Shown: one piece after another, positions 43,298-52,280 of the stretch | Layout: each line of letters begins with the position of its first letter | Numbering within the stretch: position 1 is the stretch's first letter | Assembly: GCA_905234815.1 (NCBI GenBank) | Contig: CAJOIX010000009.1 | Location: 1 to 52,442 of the forward strand | Source: an uncultured Prevotella sp. | Lineage (GTDB): Bacteria; Bacteroidota; Bacteroidia; Bacteroidales; Bacteroidaceae | Direction of reading: 5' to 3' | Length of the DNA stretch: 52,442 bases | The notes under the pieces: generated by a model | The model's database searches: none | What the model was told of the DNA's origin: nothing | Seen by the model: only the letters and a program-made list of their open reading frames with translations | Translations under genes and position numbers: made by a program

Positions 43298-43933
43298 CTA
43301 TTTCTCATACAAGTCTTCCCAAATCGTGTCGAATTTCTCTCGGAGCAGTGTGGGATTGGCAATTAGGTGGCGTAAGGCTCGGAGATTTTTTTCGTTTTCC
43401 GACTTGGGCATCCACAATTTGATGTAGCCATTCACAGAGTATTTTTCCTGCAAGTGTTCCACTGTGCGCTGCCACTGTTGCTCTTTGTTGAAAGTGGGAT
43501 TATGGGAAATGCCAAACTGCATGGTGCGTCGCAGTACGTTCATTGGTTCCAGGTCTCTGTCGGCTTCGGCCACAATTTTTCCATACAGGTTGCGCGGGCA
43601 GTGGGCTGCAGAGGCGCGGTGGTCTTCAACGGCTTCGCGCATCAGTGTGATCTGATGTGGAGAAAACCACTTCAGCAACCGGCTGTCGGCAGCGAGAATC
43701 TTTCCGCTGGTCAGATGGTGCACAGCGCGCGGACCTTCCAGTCCGAGGTCGTGATAAGCCGCCACGACATAGGCCATGTTAATATCGGCAGAGTTTTGGC
43801 GAGCCAATTCCAGAGAGCGGGCTATCACGCTCAGCACATGAGAAAGATTGTGGGCTGCATCAAAATCATTGTAGCGGGGCAGGATTTCTTGCTCCACAAA
43901 GTTCATGAGGTCGAGTTGGGGGATAGTATTCAT
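43298..43933 (-). CDS. HD-domain phosphohydrolase-like protein
   Basis: A 211-residue cytoplasmic protein with HD-domain hallmarks: His28 and His32 in AAHNLSHVLSV, the His61-Asp62 pair in VVAAYHDLGLEG, and a later EAVEDHRASA with EADRDLE as candidate ligands. It probably hydrolyses a phosphate ester (nucleotide type), but the substrate cannot be inferred. It follows the lipoprotein gene (44701-43949) by 15 bases in the same direction and may be its operon partner. The 132 bases downstream lead to the structured RNA promoter. Confidence 0.8.
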   Translation of the reverse strand: MNTIPQLDLMNFVEQEILPRYNDFDAAHNLSHVLSVIARSLELARQNSADINMAYVVAAYHDLGLEGPRAVHHLTSGKILAADSRLLKWFSPHQITLMREAVEDHRASAAHCPRNLYGKIVAEADRDLEPMNVLRRTMQFGISHNPTFNKEQQWQRTVEHLQEKYSVNGYIKLWMPKSENEKNLRALRHLIANPTLLREKFDTIWEDLYEK

Positions 43934-43948
43934 GTTGTGCGGCGTAGG

Positions 43949-44701
43949 TTATGGCTTGCGGTAGTAACTTTGCTGGTGGTCAGTGAACTGAAGAACCAGC
44001 GAGTCGGGACCTAACAACTCAATGTTGCAGGTGTCAATTCCATCGGAAAGGAATACCGGATTGTTCTCGCCGTCCATTTTCATCTTTGCCTTTACCAGCA
44101 GCAGCTGGCCGTTCCATAGGTACCAGCGGCTGTAGTATGGAACAGTGGGGTAGCGAACCAGTTCTTCTTGGTCGATAGAAGCGTTGCGGTAGCTGTTGCC
44201 TATTGTGGCGGCACCCCAGCCGCGATGCAGCGAAATTCCATATTCACGTTCTACCATGATTTTGTTGAGCACAGAATCGGGTAGGGGCGCAGCATCAGGT
44301 ACCGAAGGAGCCTCTAATTCCGGCATCAGTTTATAGCACCACTGTCCGTACAGATCGTCGATACAAATCACACGCTCAGCTGTCAGGGAGTCGGTCGATG
44401 ACACAATCACGGCAATGCGGTCGCCCACCTTGGGATGTCCTGTCACGCGATGACGCTTCATGGCTTCAATGATGTTAAATTGGATGGGATCGCTGTAATC
44501 CTCAGGCAGAAGGATTACCACCGAGTCAGTACAGCCCTCGCAAGCCAGACCATAGATGGTGCTGTCGCCGGGAAGCGGGAAAGATGTTGAATCAGACGGC
44601 GAGGCATTGGAGAGCAACTCCGACTGATTTTGTCGATGACACGACGCGAAAATGAGCAATGCGGAGATAAAAAAGAGAGTGCTATAATGTTTTATTCTCA
44701 T
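43949..44701 (-). CDS. Lipoprotein, paralogue of the one at 39714-40259
   Basis: A 250-residue predicted lipoprotein with lipobox IFASC (Cys21). The mature part has DSTIYGLACEGCTDSVVIL, IEAMKRHRVTGHPKVGDRIA, DDLYGQWCYKLMPELE and a second half with YLWNGQLLLVKAKMKMDGE and LLGPDSLVLQF. These blocks appear in the same order in the smaller lipoprotein at 39714-40259, so they share ancestry. The CEGC pair is not conserved there. Two lipocalin-like repeats are possible. Role unknown. Confidence 0.78.
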   Translation of the reverse strand: MRIKHYSTLFFISALLIFASCHRQNQSELLSNASPSDSTSFPLPGDSTIYGLACEGCTDSVVILLPEDYSDPIQFNIIEAMKRHRVTGHPKVGDRIAVIVSSTDSLTAERVICIDDLYGQWCYKLMPELEAPSVPDAAPLPDSVLNKIMVEREYGISLHRGWGAATIGNSYRNASIDQEELVRYPTVPYYSRWYLWNGQLLLVKAKMKMDGENNPVFLSDGIDTCNIELLGPDSLVLQFTDHQQSYYRKP

Positions 44702-44751
44702 AATATAAATTTTTGTCCAAGGCGGAATATTACGGCAAAATTACAAATTTC

Positions 44752-44783
44752 TTGTGGAATCTAAATAAATTTTCGTATTTTCG
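44752..44783 (+). promoter_or_regulatory. Candidate promoter of the U32 gene
   Basis: TATTTTCG (44776-44783) is one base off TAnnTTTG, with TTGT (44752-44755) 20 bases upstream. The ATG follows at 44816. Confidence 0.4.
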
Positions 44784-44815
44784 CAGAAAATAATCGAATA
44801 CACACATTTCTGATA

Positions 44816-46741
44816 ATGCCCATTGCAACACTTGAACTTTTAGCCCCAGCAAAGAATCTCACCATAGGAAAAATCGCTATCGACCATGGCGCTGATGCTG
44901 TTTATATTGGTGCTCCCAGTTTCGGTGCCCGCAAGTCGGCAGGCAATAGCTTGGCAGATATAGCAGAACTGGTGAATTACGCTCATCGCTTTGCGGCAAG
45001 GGTATATGTGACGGTCAATACGATTGTATATGACGCTGAGTTGCAGGAAGTCTTTGCCTTGTTGAATGACCTCAAAAGCGTCAATGTGGATGCTGTTTTA
45101 GTGCAGGACATGGCCGTGATGGAGATGTGTAAGCGTATCGGTCTGCCCATACATGCCAGCACGCAAACCGACAACCGCACTGCTGAGAAAGTGTCATGGC
45201 TGTATCAGCAAGGATTTCAGCGTGTTGTGCTGGCCCGAGAGTTGAGTCTTGACGATATAAAGGAAATCCATGAGGCTGTGCCAGAAGTGGAATTGGAAGC
45301 ATTTGTTCACGGAGCCCTCTGTGTGAGCTATTCAGGCGTATGCTATGCTTCGCAGCACTGCTTCAACAGAAGTGCCAATCGTGGTGAATGTGCTCAATTC
45401 TGCCGCTTGCCCTTCCGTTTGGAAGATGAAACAGGTAGGGTGATTTTTCCTGCGTCAAGTGGAAACATGGGTGGAAGTTGGGCGCATCTGCTCTCGCTTA
45501 AAGACATGAATCGGTTGCACTACCTGAGTGCTTTGGCCGCTGCCGGTGTCCGTTCGTTTAAAATTGAAGGACGGCTGAAAGATGAATTTTATGTGAAGAA
45601 TGTGGTGGCAGCCTACAGTCAGGCACTCGATAGTCTGGTGACAGCGAATCCAGAGAAGTATCTGCGTGCTTCATTGGGAAAGACTGAGCACAAGTTTACG
45701 CCTAATCTTCAAAAAACTTTTAATCGCGGATATACCACCTACGGTCTGCATGGACGTGAACAAGGCGTATGGTCGCCCCGAACACCGAAAGCCTTGGGCG
45801 AGATGGTGGGGCATGTAAAAGAATTGAAAGGACGCTCGTTCACGGTATCGTCCACGCATACCTTTGCCAATGGCGACGGCCTTTGCTATTTCAATGCAAC
45901 AGGTGAATTGAAAGGCTTCCGTGTGAATCGTGCTGAAAATAATCGGCTGTATCCTCTGCAGATGCCGCACGATTTACGGTCTGGCATGACTCTCTACCGC
46001 AATCAGGATGTCGCTTTTGAACGGTTGCTCATGGGAAATTCCGCGCAACGAAACATTCCAGTGTCATTGATATTGAAACCAACCGCCAGCGGCGTAAGCC
46101 TGACCATTCAGGTGGTAGGGTATGAGCAAATCCTTACTGTCACTGTCGATGCTCCCATTGATTGCCAACAAGCCCAAAAGCCACAATCGGAGAATATGCG
46201 AACGCAACTCTCCAAGCTTGGTGGCACACCTTATCTTGCGCAGAAGATTTCTTTACAAGATGATGTGGCGCAACTGTTCGTTCCCTCAAGTGTGCTCGCC
46301 ACACTTCGCCGAGCCGCAGTGGAAAAACTCATAGAAAAGCAGGAAGCAATATACAGCCAACACATCGACAATGATGCTCATGCTGCTGGCTTAGTTTCTC
46401 AACCGGTATCTTTCTATTGCGATCATCAGTATCAATACAACATTGCCAATGCTGAGGCACGGAAATTATATGTTGCACAGGGACTTTTGCAGCCACAGAT
46501 GGCCTATGAATTGTCGGCAGCAGGCAATGACTCCGACCTCATTATGCAGTGTCGTCACTGTATTCGATATGAGTTGGGGCAATGTATCATGAAGAAAAAT
46601 GCAGCAAGCGGAAAGCCATCCCCAATCAGACAAAATCTGACTCCTGCTGCGAAACTCTTTCTGCGTTCTTCAGATGGAGCGCGTTATCGCCTGGAGTTTG
46701 ATTGTAAGCACTGCCAGATGAACGTATATGCAGAAAAATAA
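44816..46741 (+). CDS. Peptidase U32-family protein (RlhA-like length)
   Basis: A 641-residue protein with the U32 signature EAFVHGALCVSYSGVC (about residues 161-176). The N-terminus LLAPAKNLTIGKIAIDHGADAVYIG is typical. Characterised members (TrhP, RlhA, UbiU/V) are not proteases but RNA or ubiquinone hydroxylation factors with an Fe-S site or prephenate dependence. By length it is closest to RlhA (23S rRNA C2501 hydroxylation) rather than TrhP. Cysteines in CASQHCFNRSANRGECAQFC and a C-terminal pair of CxxC motifs (CRHC, CKHC) may bind iron-sulfur or zinc. The zinc-ribbon lipoprotein gene follows after 24 bases. Confidence 0.85.
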   Translation: MPIATLELLAPAKNLTIGKIAIDHGADAVYIGAPSFGARKSAGNSLADIAELVNYAHRFAARVYVTVNTIVYDAELQEVFALLNDLKSVNVDAVLVQDMAVMEMCKRIGLPIHASTQTDNRTAEKVSWLYQQGFQRVVLARELSLDDIKEIHEAVPEVELEAFVHGALCVSYSGVCYASQHCFNRSANRGECAQFCRLPFRLEDETGRVIFPASSGNMGGSWAHLLSLKDMNRLHYLSALAAAGVRSFKIEGRLKDEFYVKNVVAAYSQALDSLVTANPEKYLRASLGKTEHKFTPNLQKTFNRGYTTYGLHGREQGVWSPRTPKALGEMVGHVKELKGRSFTVSSTHTFANGDGLCYFNATGELKGFRVNRAENNRLYPLQMPHDLRSGMTLYRNQDVAFERLLMGNSAQRNIPVSLILKPTASGVSLTIQVVGYEQILTVTVDAPIDCQQAQKPQSENMRTQLSKLGGTPYLAQKISLQDDVAQLFVPSSVLATLRRAAVEKLIEKQEAIYSQHIDNDAHAAGLVSQPVSFYCDHQYQYNIANAEARKLYVAQGLLQPQMAYELSAAGNDSDLIMQCRHCIRYELGQCIMKKNAASGKPSPIRQNLTPAAKLFLRSSDGARYRLEFDCKHCQMNVYAEK

Positions 46742-46765
46742 CCTCATACATTTGTAAAAGTCGAT

Positions 46766-47788
46766 ATGAATCCAGTCCAAATCTCATCTCTTTTCAGTCT
46801 GCGGAACGGCTTAGCTTGTATCTGTATTCTGATTGTTTCCTTCCTGTTTGTAAGTTGTGGAAAGGGAGGACAGGCTGTGCCCAGCCAAGGGGAGTTGACT
46901 AAGGAGCAGCTGGATTCAATACGCTTTGCCGCTGAACATCATTACACGTTGGGTGCCAATTTCGTGGTGAAGAGCGATTCTTTAATGCTCATCAGACAGC
47001 AACCTGAGGAAGAACTTTCAGGTTTGCACATCGATTCGTTTGCTGTGGGGGCTAATACCCACCTGGTTGTAGCAGAAATACGTACCATCAGCAGCGACCC
47101 CGTTGATTCCATCTGGCTCAAGGTGGCAACCGACGATATGCAGTTTGGCTGGAATCGCGAATGTACTTTGCTGCAACAATTGGTTCCGGATGCTCCTATT
47201 TCTTTATTTATCAATACTTTCAGCAATATCCACGTGGCTGTAACAGCAGTATTGTTGCTCCTTGTGATTAGTTTATTGCTATTGACCACCATACTTAGGC
47301 GGAAAGCCTTTATTGTTCATTTTCACGATATTCGCTCTATCTATCCCACGCTGCTATGCATCATTGTTGCGCTTGGTGCCACGTTTTATGCCACCATACA
47401 AAACTTCGCTCAAGATGCTTGGCAAGACTTTTATTTCCACCCCACGCTTAATCCTTTGGCTGTAGAGCCGCTATTGGGTTTCTTCTTGCTTACTTTCTGG
47501 GCCATTCAAATCGTTGGGCTGGCTGTGATTGATGATGTGCGCCACCAGCTGAATCTGGGCGATGCCGTGCTCTATATGTTTGGTTTGAGCGCTGTTTGTG
47601 CCGTCAATTATATTGTCTTTTCCATTTCTACCTTATATTATATAGGCTATCCGCTGCTTGTGGTTTACATAATTGTGGCCCTTTTGCTGTATCTTCGCAA
47701 GGGAAAAGCAAAGTATGTATGCGGGAAATGTGGCGCAAAATTGGTGGACAAAGGTCGTTGCCCGCGTTGTGGGGCAGTGAACGAGTAG
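46766..47788 (+). CDS. Lipoprotein with membrane segments and C-terminal zinc ribbon
   Basis: A 340-residue protein with an unusual make-up. A lipobox-like FVSCG gives lipidated Cys31. A soluble domain (about 40-150) follows, including DSIWLKVATDDMQFGW. Four to five hydrophobic segments come next (AVTAVLLLLVISLLLLTTI; LCIIVALGATFYATI; FFLLTFWAIQIVGLAVI; and two near the C-terminus). The last ~25 residues form a zinc ribbon, YVCGKCGAKLVDKGRCPRCG (two CxxC). An N-terminal lipid on a multispanning protein is odd; the first segment may instead be a plain membrane helix. Co-transcription with the U32 gene is likely. Function unknown. Confidence 0.75.
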   Translation: MNPVQISSLFSLRNGLACICILIVSFLFVSCGKGGQAVPSQGELTKEQLDSIRFAAEHHYTLGANFVVKSDSLMLIRQQPEEELSGLHIDSFAVGANTHLVVAEIRTISSDPVDSIWLKVATDDMQFGWNRECTLLQQLVPDAPISLFINTFSNIHVAVTAVLLLLVISLLLLTTILRRKAFIVHFHDIRSIYPTLLCIIVALGATFYATIQNFAQDAWQDFYFHPTLNPLAVEPLLGFFLLTFWAIQIVGLAVIDDVRHQLNLGDAVLYMFGLSAVCAVNYIVFSISTLYYIGYPLLVVYIIVALLLYLRKGKAKYVCGKCGAKLVDKGRCPRCGAVNE

Positions 47789-47811
47789 CCTAAAATCATC
47801 ATATATTAGGA

Positions 47812-47842
47812 TTGTAAGAATGCCACAGTTGGACTACCTTTG
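47812..47842 (+). promoter_or_regulatory. Promoter of the second TonB-dependent receptor
   Basis: TTGT (47812-47815), 19 bases, TACCTTTG (47835-47842), the same pair as at the first receptor's promoter. The GTG start lies at 47874. Confidence 0.6.
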
Positions 47843-47873
47843 CCGCAGTTTTCAACTCTAATTATATAAAATT

Positions 47874-50258
47874 GTGAATAAAATTTTTCAACTTAGCCTG
47901 CTTTTATTGTGTTTTAGCAATAGCGGCAAGGCTCTGGGAACAAATAATTTGTTAGAAATAATTGACACCACCAGTGTTGCTCAGTTAGATGAAGTGGTGG
48001 TTGTGGCTCAGCCAAAGGAGATTTTTCACTTGCGGCAGCAACCGATGAGCAGCACTACGTTTGGTGCCAAACAGATGAAAGACTTGGGATTGTCAGATCT
48101 TCGTCAACTTTCATCATATGTTCCCTCTTTCTCTATGCCTCAATATGGTTCGCGATTGACTTCCTCGATGTATATCCGTGGCATCGGTTCGCGCCTGAAC
48201 AGTCCCGCCATGAGTGTATATATTGACGGAATGCCAGTTATTAACAAGGCTGCTTTCAATGTATATATTTACGATTTGGAGCGTGTTGATGTGCTTCGTG
48301 GTCCGCAGGGAACACTCTATGGACAGAATACTGAAGGTGGTTTGCTCCGTATGTATTCTGTTAACCCTATGCGCCAACAGGGAACCAAAGTAAAACTCAG
48401 TCTTGGAACCTATGGCTATCGTCTCGTTGAAGGTGCGCATCATCAGCGAATCGGCGAAAAAGTAGCATTTTCTCTTGCTGGCTTCTATAGAGGTCAAGAC
48501 GGTTTTTTCCGAAATACTGCACTTGGAACGCATGCAGACAAGTCGAACGAGGCTGGTGGCCGCCTGCGATTCATCGCTGCCTTGGGGCGTCAGTGGGAGC
48601 TGGATTTTCAAACGCAGTATCAATATTCAAACGAGAATGCTTTCCCCTACGGCATTGTAACAGGATCGGAAACAGCCGAACCTGCTCAAAACCGCCAGAG
48701 CAATTATCGTAGAAATATGTTAACGAGTGCGCTTACCATATCGCACAAGAATCAATATTACGATTTTTCTTCTACTACCTCTTACCAGTATCTGCGCGAC
48801 TTCATGCTGATGGATCAAGACTATCTGCCTCTGGATATGATGCATCTTGAGCAACGCCAGCATCAAACTGCGCTGACACAGGAGTTTACTTTCAAAGGAA
48901 ATGCTAACTTCTGGCACTGGACGGCTGGTATGTTTGGCTCCTACCAGTGGCTCAAGACCAACGCTCCTGCATATTTCCACGAGGATTTTAACCAGTTTAT
49001 GGCCAGTAATATCCGCACTGGTCTCATCAACCAGATGGTGCCGGCATTCATGCAGGCTCGCCAAATGACTTACGAAGAGGCTTACGCATTCCTGCAGACA
49101 ATGGTGCAGATGAACCAAGTGAATATGTACGATGTACCTGGTCGCTTCCGGACACCGAGCATGAACCTTGGTTTTTATCACGAGTCAAACTTTGATATTA
49201 CACCGCGCCTTGTGGCAACATTGGGTTTACGCTATGATTTAAACCATGAGGCCATTCGTTACGAGTCGGCGGCAGCCATGTTGGTAGATATGACTGTGAT
49301 GCGTCAACAGGTTGCTTCAACCATCTCGTCGCAAATGTCTGGTTCTTCGCACGATACGTTTCGTCAGTTGTTGCCCAAATTCGGACTCCGATATACCATC
49401 GATTCTGCGGTTTCGGATGTGTATGTAAATGTGTCGAAAGGTTATCGGGCTGGTGGATTTAATATGCAACTCTTTGGCGATCTGCTTCAGTATGAGCTCC
49501 AGCGAAATACGGCGTCTGCACGTTCCGGCACTGATGTAACTGTCGAACACTCTGCTGAGGATTATCAGAACATCAACGAGTCAATCCGTTTCAAACCCGA
49601 AGAGAGCTGGAACTATGAAATTGGTGCACATCTGAATCTCTTTGGCGGAAAGTTGCAATCCGATTTCTCTGCCTATCTCATGCGTATTCGCAATCAGCAA
49701 CTCTCAGTCATGGCTGGCAATTATAACTACGGCCGCATGATGGTGAATGCTGGAAAGAGCCAATCTTTAGGTTTTGAAGTAGCCCTGCGTGGTGTTGCTT
49801 TGGCTAATAAGTTGAGGTGGAGCGCTAATTATTCGTTCACTCATGCCACTTTCCGCAATTATCAGAATGGTGAGACATCATACAAAGGAAAGCGCGTACC
49901 GTTCGTGCCAGCGCACAGTTTTGCCCTTACCACAGATTATCGTCTGTTCGGAGCAAGTGGCAATTCTTCGACCATCCTTCCGTCTCTCTCGTCCCTTACT
50001 ATAGGTGCTGACCTGACCGGTCGTGGAAAAATCTATTGGGAAGAGACCAATCAGTATGCACAGAAGTTCTATATGCAATTAGGAGCTCACATCAATGCAC
50101 AATTCAAGAAACTTGATGTGCGCCTCTGGGGAAGAAATCTTACCAATACTCACTACAACAGTTTTGCTGTGCTCAGTGGTGCAAGCGGACAAACCTTGTG
50201 TTTGGCTCAGCAGTCTAATCCTGTGCAGTTCGGAGTTGACATAGAGTGGAATTTCTGA
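47874..50258 (+). CDS. TonB-dependent receptor without carboxypeptidase-regulatory domain
   Basis: Outer-membrane receptor of 794 residues with a GTG start (no ATG is available upstream in frame). The signal peptide MNKIFQLSLLLLCFSNSGKA is followed by a TonB-box-like QLDEVVVVAQ. The plug domain (about 50-165) has TTFGAKQMKDLGLSDLRQLS, YIRGIGSRLNSPAMSVYIDG and the conserved LERVDVLRGPQGTLYGQNTE. The barrel covers the rest. The build (short N-terminus, siderophore-receptor-like plug) resembles iron or cofactor receptors more than glycan receptors; no SusD gene is present. No accessory protein is adjacent: the nucleotidyltransferase downstream has its own promoter. The ligand is unknown. Confidence 0.92.
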   Translation: MNKIFQLSLLLLCFSNSGKALGTNNLLEIIDTTSVAQLDEVVVVAQPKEIFHLRQQPMSSTTFGAKQMKDLGLSDLRQLSSYVPSFSMPQYGSRLTSSMYIRGIGSRLNSPAMSVYIDGMPVINKAAFNVYIYDLERVDVLRGPQGTLYGQNTEGGLLRMYSVNPMRQQGTKVKLSLGTYGYRLVEGAHHQRIGEKVAFSLAGFYRGQDGFFRNTALGTHADKSNEAGGRLRFIAALGRQWELDFQTQYQYSNENAFPYGIVTGSETAEPAQNRQSNYRRNMLTSALTISHKNQYYDFSSTTSYQYLRDFMLMDQDYLPLDMMHLEQRQHQTALTQEFTFKGNANFWHWTAGMFGSYQWLKTNAPAYFHEDFNQFMASNIRTGLINQMVPAFMQARQMTYEEAYAFLQTMVQMNQVNMYDVPGRFRTPSMNLGFYHESNFDITPRLVATLGLRYDLNHEAIRYESAAAMLVDMTVMRQQVASTISSQMSGSSHDTFRQLLPKFGLRYTIDSAVSDVYVNVSKGYRAGGFNMQLFGDLLQYELQRNTASARSGTDVTVEHSAEDYQNINESIRFKPEESWNYEIGAHLNLFGGKLQSDFSAYLMRIRNQQLSVMAGNYNYGRMMVNAGKSQSLGFEVALRGVALANKLRWSANYSFTHATFRNYQNGETSYKGKRVPFVPAHSFALTTDYRLFGASGNSSTILPSLSSLTIGADLTGRGKIYWEETNQYAQKFYMQLGAHINAQFKKLDVRLWGRNLTNTHYNSFAVLSGASGQTLCLAQQSNPVQFGVDIEWNF

Positions 50259-50276
50259 TAAATTCTCGAAAAAAAG

Positions 50277-50307
50277 TTTCACTGATATTTAAAAATAAGT
50301 ATCTTTG
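50277..50307 (+). promoter_or_regulatory. Promoter of the nucleotidyltransferase gene
   Basis: TTTC (50277-50280), 19 bases, TATCTTTG (50300-50307). The ATG at 50374 leaves a leader of about 60 bases. Confidence 0.55.
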
Positions 50308-50373
50308 CATGATTGAGTGATTCTGTACTCACCCTATTCGAAAACGTATTTATTTAATAATATCACTAAAACC

Positions 50374-51285
50374 ATGAAACCAACTCTATTTCTTCTTGCT
50401 GCCGGCATGGGTAGTCGCTATGGTGGCTTAAAACAACTTGATACCCTCGGTCCCAATGGTGAAACCATTATGGACTATAGTGTTTACGATGCAATACAAG
50501 CCGGTTTCGGCAAAATTGTTTGGGTTATCCGTAAAGACTTTGAAGAGCAGTTCCGCACTCAAATTCTTTCGAAGTACCAAGATAAAATCCCTTGCGAGTT
50601 AGTATTCCAATCGCTCGATGCACTGCCTGAAGGCTTTACAGTTCCCGAAGGTCGTGAGAAACCCTGGGGCACCAACCACGCAGTTCTCATGGGTAAAGAC
50701 GCTATTAAAGAGCCCTTCTGTGTAATCAACTGCGACGACTTCTACAATCGTGATGCCTTCATGGTAATGGGTAAATTCTTGAGCGAACTGCCCGAAGGCA
50801 GCACCAATCGCTATGCAATGGTAGGTTTCCGTGTAGGCAACACGCTGAGCGAGAATGGAACAGTGGCACGCGGTATCTGCTCAAAGGATGCTCAAGGCAA
50901 TCTTACCACCGTCGTTGAGCGTACAGAAATTCAGCGCGTCAATGGTTCTGTTTGCTACAAGGATGAGCAGGGCGAATGGGTACCCGTGGAAGACAATACG
51001 CCTGTTTCGATGAATATGTGGGGCTTCACACCCGACTATTTTGAGCACAGCGAGAAATACTTCCGTGAATTCCTGAGCGATGAAAAGAATATTAAGAATC
51101 TCAAGGCCGAGTTCTTCATTCCGCTCATGGTGAACGAACTTATTAACAATAACATTGCAACGGTGAAAGTGCTCGACACCACATCCAAGTGGTTCGGTGT
51201 TACTTATGCTGCCGATCGCGATGCAACCGTAGCCCGCATACAGCAATTAGTTGACGAGGGTGTTTATCCCAATAAACTCTTCTAA
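50374..51285 (+). CDS. Nucleotidyltransferase family protein (sugar-nucleotide type)
   Basis: A 303-residue Rossmann-like NTP transferase. The signature LAAGMGSRYGGLKQLDTL is at residues 7-24, and NCDDFYNRDAFMV carries the metal-binding Asp. It is related to GlmU, GalU and RfbA-like enzymes, which join a sugar 1-phosphate to a nucleotide. The short segment after the signature and the later MNMWGFTPDYFEH differ from GalU, so the substrate is not assigned. ATG at 50374 is preferred; the frame extends 19 codons upstream over the promoter leader. It stands alone. Confidence 0.85.
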   Translation: MKPTLFLLAAGMGSRYGGLKQLDTLGPNGETIMDYSVYDAIQAGFGKIVWVIRKDFEEQFRTQILSKYQDKIPCELVFQSLDALPEGFTVPEGREKPWGTNHAVLMGKDAIKEPFCVINCDDFYNRDAFMVMGKFLSELPEGSTNRYAMVGFRVGNTLSENGTVARGICSKDAQGNLTTVVERTEIQRVNGSVCYKDEQGEWVPVEDNTPVSMNMWGFTPDYFEHSEKYFREFLSDEKNIKNLKAEFFIPLMVNELINNNIATVKVLDTTSKWFGVTYAADRDATVARIQQLVDEGVYPNKLF

Positions 51286-51347
51286 TTATCTCTCCGCTCG
51301 GCGGCGTTTTTGTTGGTCACTTTTGCCGAAATCTTAGCAGAGATTGA

Positions 51348-51533
51348 CATGGGCATCTTGCTTTTGTCATCTTCACTGTTCAGGGCGACACTTCTGTTAT
51401 CGGAACAAAGGAACTGCCATACCCAACCGTCAAAATCTCACGCTATACAGGTACGCCAGACAGCGAGCCTTCCGTCAGAAAGTACGAGGTTCCTTTCACA
51501 GCGAAGAAAAGCCTGGTACTTTGCGCGGTGTGA
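51348..51533 (+). pseudogene. Decayed coding remnant without start codon
   Basis: An open frame of 61 codons with no ATG runs from a TGA at 51345 to a TGA at 51531. Its product (GDTSVIGTKELPYPTVKISR, then TGTPDSEPSVRKYEVPFTAK) has natural protein composition, unlike the two other frames over the same bases. I read it as the relic of a larger gene, broken on both sides. The upstream part of the gap (51286-51347) has a weak CCGC/GCGG hairpin and T run after the nucleotidyltransferase. I do not recognise the parent family. Confidence 0.4.
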
Positions 51534-51581
51534 TTTTCCACCACTTTTCAGGAGGTCATTAATATGGTAATTCAAATTTGA

Positions 51582-52163
51582 TTATAAGTCATCTAATGCA
51601 TCAGTCGATATCACATCACCATTTATTTTGTCTGTATATACAAGAGAAACTTTCCCATTTTTGTCATCATGGGTTATTCTCAATTTAATATATCCATGGT
51701 CTGTTTCATAAAAAGTCGCATATTTACATCTATCGAAAAATACATATTGAAATCGGCTTAAATCATCCCTAGGTACAGAAGAGCCTTCGAAAAATTCTTC
51801 TTCACCAGCAGGCTTTCCATATTTTTTATTTAACGCTACTTTCAATGAAAAATAATTGCCAGATAAGCACTCCCAAGTGTCACAGGGTGGAAATATAACA
51901 ACGATTTTACTAACTAAATCTTTGTGTTTAGATGCCACAACTCCAACAATACATCCTGTATAGCCAGCGAAATCACCTCGAAGAACAGAAATACCATCTT
52001 TTTCTCCCCATACCTCAAAGCCTTTTTGTTTCATTTTTGAAACAAAGCTATTCCTTGTTCCGTCAATAGGTACGCCTTTAAAGAGAAGATGAGGTGAATC
52101 TGATTGTCCAAAACAATTAAATGCCATTAATGAACAAAGAAAGAATAATAAATAATTTTTCAT
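51582..52163 (-). CDS. AT-rich secreted protein of unknown function
   Basis: A 193-residue protein with a signal peptide MKNYLLFFLCSLMAFNCFGQ. The mature part starts HLLFKGVPIDGTRNSFVSKM, then KGFEVWGEKDGISVLRGDFAG, and ends DKINGDVISTDALDDL. This start resembles a family of exported hypothetical proteins common in Bacteroides and Prevotella; no function is known to me. The gene is clearly richer in A and T than its neighbours, suggesting recent acquisition. It is divergent from the Clp-like protease gene. Confidence 0.8.
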   Translation of the reverse strand: MKNYLLFFLCSLMAFNCFGQSDSPHLLFKGVPIDGTRNSFVSKMKQKGFEVWGEKDGISVLRGDFAGYTGCIVGVVASKHKDLVSKIVVIFPPCDTWECLSGNYFSLKVALNKKYGKPAGEEEFFEGSSVPRDDLSRFQYVFFDRCKYATFYETDHGYIKLRITHDDKNGKVSLVYTDKINGDVISTDALDDL

Positions 52164-52193
52164 ACTTTGTTGTATCTATAATCTAAGTTGTTG

Positions 52194-52224
52194 CAAAGTT
52201 ATTACTTTTTTTTTTACTTACACA
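52194..52224 (-). promoter_or_regulatory. Candidate promoter of the AT-rich secreted-protein gene
   Basis: TAACTTTG (complement of 52194-52201) fits TAnnTTTG; TGTG (complement of 52221-52224) is 19 bases upstream. The leader is about 25 bases. Confidence 0.45.
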
Positions 52225-52280
52225 AGTAACAGCGTCTTTTCCTTACCTTTTTATACGTGTAATTTTGTGCCATAATCATT

